From assembly GCA_015179125.1 (NCBI GenBank), contig WHVA01000143.1, forward strand, positions 1 to 64,000: 64,000 nt of DNA. Reading direction: 5' to 3'. The notes under the pieces were generated by a model, which was not told the DNA's origin, did not search any database, and saw only the letters and a program-made list of their open reading frames with translations. Of the stretch, positions 34,701 to 45,886 are shown in pieces. The position numbers and the translations under genes are program-made. This DNA comes from Gautieria morchelliformis (lineage: Eukaryota > Basidiomycota > Agaricomycetes > Gomphales > Gomphaceae). Every line of letters begins with the position of its first letter. The first letter of the stretch is position 1.

Positions 34701-36471
34701 ATTCGTAACGGATACCCGCCATTTTGTACGTGCGTTTGGGAGTGTGATCTCTCAGAGTGCTCCCCATCTCTATTTGTGGGCACTCCCGTTTGCACCTGAA
34801 AGGTCGAAACTGTGCGAGATTTACCTCCCACGATTTCCACGACTACTCCGCATCGAGGCCGGGAAAGCGACGATGTGGCCACCTATTCAAACCGTACTAG
34901 TGGGCCACACTAACACCGTCACATCGGTGGCATTCTCGCAGGATGGCAACCGCATCGTCTCCGGGTCTCGTGACAACACGGTCCGTGTGTGGAATACAGA
35001 CACCGGGGATGTCATTTCAGCACCATTCGAAGGCCACACCCACTGGGTCATGTCGGTGGCGTTCTCGCACGACGGCAAGTGCATCGTCTCTGGGTCTCGT
35101 GACAAGACGATCCGTGTGTGGAATGCAGACACCGGGGAGGTCATTTCAGCACCATTCGAAGGCCATACCCACTGGGTCACGTCGGTGCCGTTCTCGCAGG
35201 ACGGCGAGCGCATCGTCTCTGGGTCTCGTGACAAGACGATCCGTGTGTGGAATACAGACACCGGGGAGGTCATTTCAGCACCATTCGAAGGCCACACCCA
35301 GGTGGTCACGTCGGTGTCTTTCTCGCAGGATGGCAGGCGCATAGTCTCCGGGTTTGTAGACAACACAATCCGTGTGTGGAATGCAGACACCGGGGAGGTC
35401 ATTTCAGCACCATCCGAAGGCCACACCCAGATGGTCACGTCGGTGTCATTCTCACAGGATGGCAAGCGCATAGTCTCCGGGTCTGCAGACAAGACGAACC
35501 GTGTGTGGAATGCAGACAGCGGGGAGGTCATTTCAGCACCATTCAAAGGCCACCCCCAGGTGGTCACGTCGGTGGCGTTCTCGCACGACGGCAAGCGCAT
35601 CGTCTCCGGCTCTTTTGACAACACGATCCGTGTGTGGAATGCAGACACCGGGGAGGTCATTTCAGCACCATTCGAAGGCCACACCCACTGGGTCATGTCA
35701 GTGGCGTTCTCGCATGACGGCAAGCGCATAGTCTCCGGCTCTTTTGACAACACGATCCGTGTGTGGAATGCAGACACCGGGGAGGCGATTTCAGCACCAT
35801 TCGTAGGCCATACCCACTGGGTCACGTCGGTGGCGTTCTCGCAGGACAGCAAGCGCCTCGTCTCCGGGTCTTTTGACAAGACGATCCGTGTGTGGAATGC
35901 AGACACCGGGGAGGTCATTTCAGCACCATTAGAAGGCCACACTGAGTGGGTCACGTCGGTGGCGTTCTCGCAGGACGGTGAGCGCATTGTCTCCGGGTCT
36001 CGTGACAAGACGATCCGTGTGTGGAATGCAGACACCGGGGAGGTCATTTCAGCACCATTCGAAGGCCACACCCACTGGGTCATGTCGGTGGCGTTCTCGC
36101 ATGACGGCAAGCGCATAGTCTCCGGCTCTTTTGACAACACGATCCGTGTGTGGAATGCAGACACCGGGGAGGCGATTTCAGCACCATTCGTAGGCCATAC
36201 CCACTGGGTCATGTCGGTGGCGTTCTCGCTGGACGGCGAGCGCATCGTCTCCGGGTCTCGTGACAAGACGATCCGTGTGTGGAATACAGACACCGGGGAG
36301 GTCATTTTAGCACCATTCGAAGGCCACACCCAAGGGGTCACGTCGGTGTCATTCTCGCAGGATGGCAAGTGCATAGTCTCCGGGTCTGTAGACAAGACGA
36401 TCCGTGTGTGGAATGCAGACACCCCTATCGTGTGTTCGGGACCACTCGCAGGTCAAGAAGATAGTCAGTAG
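31779..36471 (+). CDS. NLR2: C2-NACHT-WD40 NOD-like receptor protein
   Basis: Cytosolic STAND NTPase of the class that mediates non-self recognition and programmed cell death in fungi. An N-terminal C2-like domain is encoded from about 31779 (LKCSHIPNVELFGKRPSR, FVKLFVDKD, NTASWNEPF; after an intron at 31932-31981, SSVLEIEVYGRHTIGRDDYI). Helical exons follow at 32160-32780 and 32820-33060. Walker A DVAGAGKSAIAHEV is near 33266 and Walker B VIVIDALDESGD near 33561. The main exons run from about 33100 to 34627 and 34678 to 36471, joined by a 50-nt intron. The C-terminus has 12 WD repeats. The first exon and start codon were not resolved; candidates lie at 31498-31620. No break was seen in the main exons. 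Confidence 0.8.
34628..34677 (+). other. 50-nt intron of NLR2 between NACHT and WD40 regions
   Basis: GTGAGTGCCC to GAACTTCAG. Removing it joins SIMDWSQ to DNDNDIASFVTDTRHF and links the NACHT and WD40 reading frames. NLR1 has lost the donor at this place. Confidence 0.88.
34899..36440 (+). repeat. Twelve 129-bp WD40 repeats of NLR2
   Basis: Each 43-residue unit follows the pattern GHTxxVxSVxFSxDGxxIVSG, then SxDxTIRVWNADTGEVISAP. Units 7 and 10 encode identical peptides. Variation concentrates at the two residues after GHT (HW, NT, QV, QM, EW, QG) and at the residue after the second GS (R, F, A, V). Near identity at DNA level indicates recent unequal exchange or gene conversion. A long minus-strand open frame across this region is a side effect of the repeat. 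Confidence 0.93.
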
Positions 36472-36720
36472 CTGTCACCTTGATTTGTCTGAACATGGTG
36501 GAATATGCTGATACTCTTTGAACAGCCGAGTGTACTGGGTTTCGAAATGATTCCCGGCTAGAAAATGGCTGGTTACTCAACTCACCCTCAGAACTTTTAT
36601 TCTGGGTACCCCCCTGGTCTCAGTCAGGTTTGTGGCGCCCTGCAAATACCACTGTCATTGTGAAGGGGTCCACAAAGCTTGATCTCAGCCAGTTTGAGCA
36701 TGGGACTTAGTGGACACAAT
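36472..36720 (+). repeat. Duplicated 3' flank of NLR2
   Basis: Matches 7591-7840 after NLR1, including TTTGAGCATGGGACTT near its end, then diverges. Confidence 0.85.
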
Positions 36721-38057
36721 GCAGAGGCACTGTGGATAGTGAATCTATTGAAACCTAGTGGGTTTACCCATGGGGTTTCTGTTTTCAGTGGGTACCTCAT
36801 TGAAACAGCCCCCATTGAAACAAACCAATGACATTATTTAAGTGGTTGGATCAGTAGAATTTTCAGTGGCTTTGTCAATTAGTTTCCATTCCATAGGAAT
36901 TACATATTCAGCATAATTATCATGAGAATTTCAGTGCTCGAGGGCCTTGATTCCCATTGTTCACACACCAGAAATTCTTAAGATAGCTCATGGAACACTC
37001 ACTGAAATCCAGTGGATTAATATGTATGTTTCTGCGAAATATTCAAGAAATTTCTGGATATCTATACAACCACACCTTGAACAGATTAAGAAACAACAAC
37101 ACCTAAATGTTGTATGGCTCTTTGGATGGCCTTGAGAAGGTGTTTGAGAACACACCAAGAAACAGAAAGCCTGCAGCATCATCAGAACTTCCTGATGGTT
37201 GACACACAGAGCTCCTCTGCAATCTTTGTGGCACAGACATGCCTGAGAGAGAGTACTGCTCAAATGTTGACACCTGCTTGGTTTGCCTCTCAATGACATG
37301 GTCCATGTAGCACCCACTCCTTGAACTACACTGTTGCGTGCAGCATATCTTCTGACATGAAACAGCAGATGTCTGAGTGCTCTCATGTACTCCACTGGAA
37401 TGCACTCTTCGTATGTGATGATGGACACTATGTGTCACATGCAGCATTGCTGTGGGATGATCTGCAAATGCTGTGGTTCAACCCTCATGAACACTCAAAG
37501 GCAGTACAGAGCTGCAGACGAGGCTCCTTGAGTGAAGCAGATCTGCAGAAGCTGTCCTATTGAAGCAGAGAGGATAAGCCAATCTTCGCACTGTGCACTA
37601 CTGAGGGTGCTATCTATTTGAAACTGATGCATGCAGCATGAAAGTCAGAGGCTGTCATAGGATCATATTTGTGCAAGCCAACACTGTCACGTGTGAATTC
37701 CTGTCCCCCATTTTGGAGTATCTATTGTCTGAGCTGAATGCTCAACTTCCTGCCCCCAAGAGTATGCAGTACGACGGAGTTGCTACCATATCCAACAAGG
37801 CTTGCAACATGTTCAAAGTGAAAGTGCCACAAGTCCATAGAACTTCAATTGTCACCTGGAGGTGTGCTGAGGAGGAGCAATGGAGTCAATGTCACCAAAG
37901 TCCACTTTTCAAGCTGAAGCTGGGCTTGATAGTAGAGCTGAGATTCAAAGGTGGCACTGCCAGAAGTCTCATGGTGACATCCAGACATCCGTATTCACAA
38001 GGAAGGATAAGGTAAAAGCCAACGACTATGCAGCATGGCTGCAAGAGATCTGAGGTT
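36721..38057 (+). other. Remnant of an unknown repeated gene
   Basis: Plus-strand frames at 37190-37310 read HTELLCNLCGTDMPEREY and CSNVDTCLVC, a pattern of paired cysteines like a zinc finger. A frame at 37638-38015 has ordinary amino-acid composition. I do not recognise the family. The sequence is split by the solo LTR at 38063. Confidence 0.35.
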
Positions 38058-38062
38058 GTAGC

Positions 38063-39307
38063 TGTCATGACACGTTTATTTCCCATACTCAGATGCTCGG
38101 TTCTCCCATTCCCCACTCCACCTCCATGTTCGCTCCGATTGCCCTTGCCCTGTTCGGTGACCGATCTTCACTGTTCACGCCATTCACTATAGCCACGCCG
38201 TCAAAGCACGATCGACGTCTTTGGACCGACTTGGTAGTAGTCATCACTGGGCCTATCACCTCCTCTGCTCAACCCTCTTTCGATGGTGTTCCTATGATCA
38301 GATTGTCATGACTTGTGTATTTCCTGCACCTTGTTATCCCGATTTCCCCTTTCACCACTCCTCCCCCATGTTCGCTCGGCTTCGCCCCCCACTTCGACCA
38401 CTCCTCCCCTATGTCATCTCTGTTCGCCCTTCCTCACATTTCGCTGAATGACTATTTGCTGCTCGCATCATTCGCCAACAGGCATGCCATCAAAACACGA
38501 TTGACGCCCCCTCCCCGGTATGATGGTTCGTCACTACTCCCATCAGCTTCTCGATCCAACCCCTTTGGGTGTTCATATGGCCAGGATGTGTTCACGGGAC
38601 GTCCCATCCGTAGGCCATGTGGGATCAACCCAGTAGACGAAGAGTCCATGCAGGGTAGCATATATGCAGGTCCCAAGACATAGTTCCATACATAGGTGCC
38701 TTCGCCACCTTTACTCTCCGTCGTTTCATGTTCGCACTCCTCCTTCACTCTATTGTATGTTTATTCCATCTATGTTGTATCATGGCTGTGCACCCCTATC
38801 CAACCCTGACTCACGACGGCCTCTTTCCTATTCACTGATACCTTACGAGCATTCGATATAAGTAGTTTACATTCGCATGTATATCCCCTAGTTCAATTAT
38901 CATACGTCGTCCATCTTGTGCAAACTTGACCTTGCTGTGATCATTCTCTTGAGCCTTCTCCTGGAGATTTCTATCTTCGACCAGAAGAGGACTTAGGCAT
39001 CACTGGTGAGTTCTCATACTTCATCTTCGTTACCTTAGCCTTCGAACTATTTGCTGTGCTGTCGGCGAAGGGATTGTCGCTACTTAGACAGCCCTTCCAT
39101 GACACCTTGCACATTACATCGTCAAGTGCCATGGGCTATTTCACTACGACTGTAGATAGGGCGAGCTCCGTTCGGGCAACCCTCTTATCTTGTGAACATT
39201 TATTGGTTCACCTATTCGCCGAATGGCATACTTATTCGCACAAGTTATTCGGGCATTCACTGTGTTCACTAATACATGATATTAACGCCTAAAAACCAAT
39301 CTTGACA
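38063..39307 (+). mobile_element. Solo LTR, Gypsy-type family A, copy 1
   Basis: 1245 bp, starts TGTCATGACACG and ends CAATCTTGACA, flanked by a perfect 5-bp duplication GTAGC (38058-38062 and 39308-39312). A promoter-like CGATATAAGTAG lies near 38855. Related copies are at 47727-48987 and 60518-61543. No internal region of its own is attached, so it is a recombined solo LTR. The perfect duplication suggests moderate age. Confidence 0.9.
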
Positions 39308-39399
39308 GTAGCATAGCTCACTTCTGGAACCAGAGATAGAGGCTCGGTCGCCATTTCATGTCACAGCAACTGCTGGAAAGCAGTGGATTTCAGCTGAAC

Positions 39400-41478
39400 T
39401 AAAGTGGAGCTGCAAAGCTATACTTCTTCCAGATCTATCTTCAAGTCATAAGGTCGATGATCAGCAGGTCTGTCAGCTTTGGCCTTGTTAAACACGTCTG
39501 GGAAGTCATGGTATTCCTTCGGAACTAAGCTCATGTCGACCTGATCAGAAGTCAAGGTGGAATGAGGCTTGACTGAAGTTGAATCAGAGAGGTGAAGCTG
39601 AAAAACAGTTGAATCTTCTTGTTGTTGTAGCACGTGAAAAGCATTGGTGGAAACGAGGGAAATTTGAGGAGCTTCAAGTGGAGGGGGGGATGGAGTTGCT
39701 AGCGAGGGACCAGAGTGCGGAACTGAGTCCACGAGCAGAGTTGCAGAAGAGGCTTTGGCCATCTTTGTGGATGACATTGGAATAGATGGAAGTTGATCTG
39801 GGGTATGGAACTGTATTGACCCAATGCCCAGTTAATTGACGGATTATATCGGGTGAGCCAATTGTGTCCTAGTACAACGGAACAGCTAGCATCTAGTGGA
39901 GTAATGTAAAACATAACTTCATAGTTGTCCCAAGTAGTGAAACGGATGGACAGGTCCATGACTTGCAAGATTGCCATGTTGGATGACCCATCAAAAAGGC
40001 AGAGTGGAATGGTCAGAATGTTGCAGGTTGGAAGCTTGTGTTTGAGAAAAAAGTTGGAGTCGAGGAAACAATGAGTTGAACCAGAGTTGATCAATGCAGT
40101 CAATGGAGGTGTGGAAATTGTGTCGGAGGTGAGTGGAATTGAGAGGGAGTCGGAGGATGAAAGAGTGGACATGTTGAGTTGAACCTCGTTAGTTGCATGA
40201 ATGGGGTCAACACAGCCCTCAGCTCATGTGGAGGCCGGAGGACTGCTGACTATTTTTTTGCATCCATAGTGGGAGTCGCTTTGCATTTTTCTTCTGGATT
40301 TGCTGCACGGCCTTTGGCTTTTGCAGCGGAAGAGGTTGCTTGGGTGCATTTGCAGGTGATGTGACCTCCTTTGCCGCAGAAGAGGCCAAGGTTGTTGTCC
40401 ATGTGACGCTGACCTTCTGCAGGAGTTAGCTTTCCATCCTTCCCAAGTTTACTGGAAAGGTGGCTGGCTCGAAATAGTCGAGAGCCGTGCCACAGAGGTA
40501 GGAAAGGGTGTAATTGACCTTCTTCTTGTCATGGGAAAAGGTGTCAGGACAGTCGTGGAAGTTGAGCTGAAGCTGAGCCAGAAAAGGCTGAAGCTTCTTT
40601 GGATCAGAACTGTCAAATTGGTTGGGTTCATGAACTTTTGTCTTGGGACACGGTGCTTGAGCTGGGCATTGGAGGTGTCCTGCCAGCATGGCGATAGCCT
40701 GTGTGAGGTCTGGAGCTTGAGCAGGTGGAACTGGTTTGGTGGGATTCAGAGGTGGAGGACCACCTGGGGGACCGCTGGGATGAGGTCCTGGAGGTGGTTG
40801 TGGGTGTTAGATGATGTGGCTGTTTGTTTGCTACTGCTACTACTTGAGGAGTTTCCATCATAGTCGGGATTGCTGGGGTTGATGTTGGTAACATCTTTGA
40901 TGTGGCTTGGAGGAAGATCATCGATAAATGGATCTGCACATCTTGGTGATGCTGCAGACCTAAGTGTCCAAAATAAGAGAGAGCTTCAACAGCTCCTGTG
41001 TAAGTTGAGGTAGCTGTAGTATGAGGAGGCATAGTGATAGTTATTGGGTGGGAATCAGATAATACTGTGACATATCATGATTTCTGGATATTGGAACTAT
41101 AAAGGACAGTGGCTTCAACTTATGCGTTGTGCCCCCAATAAATTATTGTCCTAAGTAGTTTGGATTGTAAGTTGGAAGTCGGAAAGTATTGAAGTAAATT
41201 GAGGTTGGAAGTTGGGTTGGAAGGTGGAAGGCGGAGAGACAGAGATTCTGCAAAACTCACTGTGCTAAGAACAGGAGATAGAGCAAAGGAAATCATGTAT
41301 TGAAGGTGATTATCTGATTGCAGAATAAGGAGCAAACATGAGAGGTTTTATACAAAGAGCTGGTGGAATTGGCCGGTTACTTACTGGTACAACCTTTTTC
41401 CAAGCCCAAGCCTTGTGATACTTGTGCCCTAGTACTGTGGTTCTAAGCCCAAGCCCGAGCTCATATCCGACCTTGATC
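39400..41478 (-). mobile_element. Gypsy element 1: 5' LTR, gag and protease region, broken
   Basis: Minus-strand order: part of a 5' LTR (41066 to about 41478, with a TATA-like TTTGTATAAAAC on the minus strand near 41350), gag (about 41032-40430), a zinc-knuckle region near 40370, a retropepsin-like domain with VVLGHNWLTRYNPSINW near 39860, and the linker before reverse transcriptase (VPKEYHDFPDVFNKAKADR) near 39500. The element stops there; reverse transcriptase, RNase H, integrase and 3' LTR are absent. Its LTR is the same family as the solo LTR at 59765-60467. It is an old fossil with multiple breaks. Confidence 0.82.
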
Positions 41479-42050
41479 CTTTTGGATTAAGATGTTAACT
41501 AGTGCCTTTAGCAAATAAAATCTATTGCTTAGCGGTTGGAACCGCAATGTTCGTCCTTCCTCTGTGTGCTGACTAAGCCCCTCGAGACGCGTCCAGCACT
41601 GATGGGTGAAGGTCACGTGACTGTGTCGACAGGAAAATGGTGTCGATCTAAGGGATAACCAAGTCAAAAGCATTCGCTTTTGAGGTAGTACAGAGTAAAC
41701 AGTGATAGTGAACCCTCAACAAAGATCTGAAGTAAACTATCAAGATTTAAGTCCTGTAGCCATCAAACAAGACTACAGTGGTTTCAGGGGGTGAAAAATT
41801 GATTCTGGATGATTCTGTTCATACATTTGTAGTAGCTATTTATACTATATTAGTGGTAACTACTGGTGTTCAAGATAGTGAGCAGATGGGTCGAAAAACT
41901 ACTTGTAACTAAGGGGTGACTAATTATAGTCATAAAATCATGGGGTGATGGGGATAGTATCAGGGTTATTTAGGCTTTGGAATAGAGTTCTGTACTTAAC
42001 ATACAAAGCCCCTGTCCACATAGTGTCAAGATAATAATCAGCTGGTCGTG
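41479..42050. mobile_element. LTR-like repeat, copy 2
   Basis: Same repeat as 4376-4880 and 61990-62543. This copy is nearly complete, from CTTTTGGATTAAGATGTTAA to ATAATAATCAGCTGG. It lies between the Gypsy 1 LTR and the Copia element. Confidence 0.6.
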
Positions 42051-42059
42051 TCATGGAGT

Positions 42060-44340
42060 TCAATAGAAAAAAAGAAATCAAATTTGCCCTGCCTAGTATA
42101 AATGCTAGGCTTGGTGATGGGGCCGCTGTCTCTGTGCCTTTTCTGTGGGGCAGCTAATTGAGTACATGTATTGTGGATGACATTCTCAAGTCACTCCACA
42201 ATACCCGGTGCTCTTGCGCAGTCTGTACCTCTCTGCGGCGTTTGGTGCCCGCACCTCCTCGGTGCCTGTGGCCTGGCACCTGTCGACGTCATGGCTGATG
42301 CCATCACTCGATAGGTGCGCTGTCTCTGATCGACCGCACGTGGTCAACGCCCGTATCCCTGTATCTTATCTAATCTGTAGATAAGATAGCAATCATGATT
42401 TTGTGTGTCTGTCATCTGTGCCGACGTCCGTTGTAAGTGTCATTTCTATCTCCTTTGATCTTTTTCTTTGTTTCCTTTTATTAGTTTCTTTTGTATATGG
42501 ATAACTTGAAATGAAAATAATTGCATCTATCATAACACACACCCTCAAACATGTGTGATCCCAAGGTAATTGAGGGTAGAAACATGTTTGCGTGGTGATA
42601 GAGCTTTCGTTAAGATATCAGCGAGGTTACTGAGTGTGGAAATATAATGGAGCTTAATGTTTCCATTAGCGATCTGATCTCGTGTGTAGTGATAGTGGAC
42701 ATCGATATGTTTCATTCGAGTGTTGCTGACATCATTCTCCGAGTGCGCGATGAAGGATTGGTTGTCGGTGAATAAAGGAATTGGGATGAGATTGATTTTG
42801 AAGTCTTTGGCAAGTCGTATCAACCAGATCCCTTCGGCTGATGCAAAGGAACCGGCAACTAGTTCTGATTCCATCGATGATCAGGTGACAAGCCCCTGCT
42901 TCTTGCAAGCCCATGAGATAGGTGATCCGTTGAAGGTAAAGATCCACCCTGATGTTGACTTCCTGTCATTTGAATCTCCTGCAAAATCTGCGTCCGTGAA
43001 GCCGGTCAGGTTGTGTGCATACCCTTCTACTCCCTTACCCTCCTGTTTGAAAAGGATTCTGTGGTCTTGGGTTTGTAGAAGGTATTGTACGACTCGTTTA
43101 GCTGCTTCCCAGTGCTGGAGTGATGGTTTCGACGTGAACTGAGCACATTTGTTTGTAGCATAAGAAATGTCTGGTCAAGTGGCGATGGCACAGTAGTTGA
43201 TGCTTCCTATGAGGGAGGCATATGGTATATCAATATATGTGTCACTGATGGATGATTTTTGGAATTTAGCGGCGTTATCCATTGGTGATTTGGTGGGTTT
43301 ACCAATCACTATATTGAATTGTTTCGCAACCGTGTTGATGAATGCAGGTTATGTTATGTGTATCGTGCCTGCCTCTCGATCTTGTTTGATCTTAACTCCT
43401 AGCAATCGTTCTGGGGTTCCAAGGTCTTGGATATCAAGTGATCCACCTATATCTCGGATTATTTGATCCATCGACTCTGTGGAATTAGCGGTGAGGAGAC
43501 CGTCATCGACATACCATCCGGCCAGTTCGATCGAGTGCTGGTCCCTGAACCAGAAGAATATGGTGGAGTCGGCGTGTCCTGCTGTAAAACCTAGTGCCTC
43601 TAATCCTCTCTTTAGAGTCTGATGCCAGACTCGTCCTGACTGTTTGAGCCCATATATCCCTTTGTGTAATTTACACACAAGGTGTTCCTGCCCCTTGACG
43701 ATGAAACCCTCGGGTTGGCGCATGTATATGTCGTCCTCGAGTTTCCCGTTAAGGTATGTACCTTTGATGTCGATATGTCATAGTTCGAGATCATATCTAC
43801 AAGTGAGGGCCAGGATGAGTCTGATAGTCGTGAACCCAATAGTAGGTGAGAATGTCTCATTGAAATCAAGCCCTTCAATCTGTGTGAATCCTTGTGCGAC
43901 GAGTCTCAATTTGAATTTGTCGACTGCTCCTAGATTGTCTCGCTTGATTCTGAAGACCCATCTGTTTCCAACAATGTTGGTGTTGGGAGGTCTCTCTACT
44001 AGTGTCCAGGTGTGGTATCCCATGAGGGTATCGTACTCCGCCTGGCACGAGGGCCTCCAGTATTCTGCTTGATGGTATGGGTTCGGGGTATCCACACTTT
44101 GTACGCCTTCAAGTTGTCATAGTATCCTATGAAGATGCCTTCCACTGACTTGAATTGATTTTTCAGTTGTGTCGCTTTTGGTATGAGTGCCCAACATTTC
44201 GATCCATAGATCCTGAACCAGTCGATCTTGGGTTTCATACCCCAGAATGCTTCGTGAGGTGAGATTCCAAGTTGTGAGTGTAGGATTTGATTTCTGACAA
44301 AATTGATCGTATGCATGGCCGACACCCAAAACCTCCCCAT
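42060..44340 (-). mobile_element. Copia element, 3' part, broken
   Basis: Minus-strand pol. Integrase C-terminal part near 44000-44340 (INFVRNQILHSQLGISPHEA), reverse transcriptase near 43350-44095 (LVAQGFTQIEGLDFNETFSP and the active-site stretch GWYVDDGLL), and RNase H near 42545-42874 (FTDNQSF, TKALSPRKHV). A purine-rich tract precedes the 3' LTR, which starts on the minus strand with TGTTATGATAGATGC at 42537 and runs left; its far end is unresolved. The 5' half (gag, protease, integrase start, 5' LTR) is missing. It is a fossil with several breaks. Confidence 0.85.
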
Positions 44341-44584
44341 AAGGCCAGCATCATGTCTGATCGTGAGTATGAGGCATGTACTTCATGATGTTCGGGCTTC
44401 AACTAGCAGTCCGAGCGTACTCTATGAAAACAACTGACCACATTCCGCAACAATTTCACATGCCACCCATCTTCTTCAATGATTTCATTGGTTGAGCATC
44501 GAGGATGCTGCCTTGGTTGGGATACATTCCTCTGGGATTGCAAGGAAGATGTCTTTGATAGGAGCATTCCCTTTTTGTGAGTCC

Positions 44585-44720
44585 TCCTTTCTAGTGCCTT
44601 CCGGGCTCGGGCCGGGCTCAAAAGCCCGGGCTTGGGCTCGTCAAATTCCAAGCCCGGCCCTGAGCCCAAGCCCGACCAGGGCTCGAGCCAGGCTCGGGCT
44701 AAAGCCCGGGCCTGCGGGTG
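44585..44720. repeat. GC-rich CCCGGGCTCGAGCC-type repeat cluster
   Basis: Repeated, partly palindromic words such as GGGCTCGGGCC, GGGCTCAAAAGCCCGGGC and GCCCAAGCCCGA. Related words recur at 41440-41465, 51918-52015 and 52208-52270. This composition is common in non-autonomous DNA transposon ends. No element boundaries could be drawn. Confidence 0.6.
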
Positions 44721-44802
44721 TGGGGTCCGGGAAGTCATCGAAGGGGATGCCGCACATGCATGTATTTATTACTTGAACTTAGTATCATATTAAATTCAAC
44801 TA

Positions 44803-44835
44803 CTAGACAACCTCCTCATCCAGGAGGTTGTCTAG
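44803..44835. repeat. Perfect 14-bp hairpin
   Basis: CTAGACAACCTCCT, the loop CATCC, then AGGAGGTTGTCTAG, a perfect inverted repeat. It may be two abutting transposon ends or a structural element. Confidence 0.9.
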
Positions 44836-44989
44836 TTCTCTCACAGTCACTGTCCAAAATGCATAGTCAGTACGCTGTTCTGCACAAGCTTGGCTTGCTT
44901 AATTGCATTTGGCAGTTTGTATAGTAAACCCAGTCTTAGAACACTACTCCTCATATTGTGTAGTTAAATATCTAATGAGAATGTGTGAT

Positions 44990-45180
44990 TGACTAAAAAA
45001 TCACCTCATGCATCGACTGGAGGTGGTGTCGCAAGGTACTGACATTGTTCACAAAACTGACCTTATACCATTCACGTTTTCTAGGTTCGGACAAATCAGC
45101 AATGATGAAATTCCTGGAGGCTGCCACACGCACCGACACAGCTTGCAGTCCATGATTTTCTTGGCTTCTTCCTGGCACCT
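44990..45180 (-). pseudogene. Possible hAT transposase BED-finger fragment
   Basis: The minus-strand frame contains VNNVSTLRHHLQSMHEVIF, similar to the end of a BED zinc finger (S-L-R-x-H-L-x-x-x-H) in fungal hAT transposases. The cysteine pair expected upstream is not clear in this frame. Weak call. Confidence 0.3.
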
Positions 45181-45886
45181 GTTCTCAAAAAAGAACTATA
45201 TATCTAATTTTTGAATTGGTGAGACCTCAATACCATCCTAGATCTCTGAGCCACCCTTCTGGGTGGGTGACATCATGAGTGATAGTTGCACAGGCTAAGG
45301 GTATTAATAAAACCAATATAATGATAATATCAAATCACACACCGGGGACAGGCACTGGAACCTCCTTGTCCTTTTGCTTACCGGTAGGTTTTGCAATGGT
45401 ATGTTTGGGTTTCTTCCTTTTAGGCTCCTCTGCTTCCCCAGCCTCCTAGTGCCGTGAGGCCGCCCTGGGACTTTCACGGCATTATATACAGTAATATTAT
45501 TCTAATTATTAGGAGAACCTTTGTCTGGCAAAGTACAAGGATCCCCTTGTACTTTGCAGCCCTCCTTGTCTTTTATCTCCTTTACACCGGTACATGTCAC
45601 CTGCATACATTAGCGGGCCAAAGTGCCATTATGCCTCTAGATCTCAACAATTAGACTGTGGGGAATAGGTGGAGGGACGAAGGAACAGGTGAGTAATTCT
45701 ACTTCAAAACCTTTTTGTAACTACAGTTAGTAACTCGTTTGGACTTCGCAAATGATCCACAAGGTAAACTATACTATCAAAGCTCAGAGTAATGGAATTT
45801 CCTGGTAATATTATTGCCTTGGAGTGTGACTTTTGTTATTTGGATTGGGAGGATTTTTGGAATCTAACTACTAAGGGTCATGGGGG
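45181..45886. other. No recognisable gene
   Basis: Short frames only between the possible hAT fragment and Gypsy element 2. Confidence 0.5.

Noticed and set aside
34887-36422. 511-codon open frame on the minus strand
   Set aside because: It is the antisense of the WD40 array; a 129-bp repeat unit without antisense stops stays open when repeated.
45454-45654. Small plus-strand frame
   Set aside because: No motif and no neighbouring exon; likely chance.
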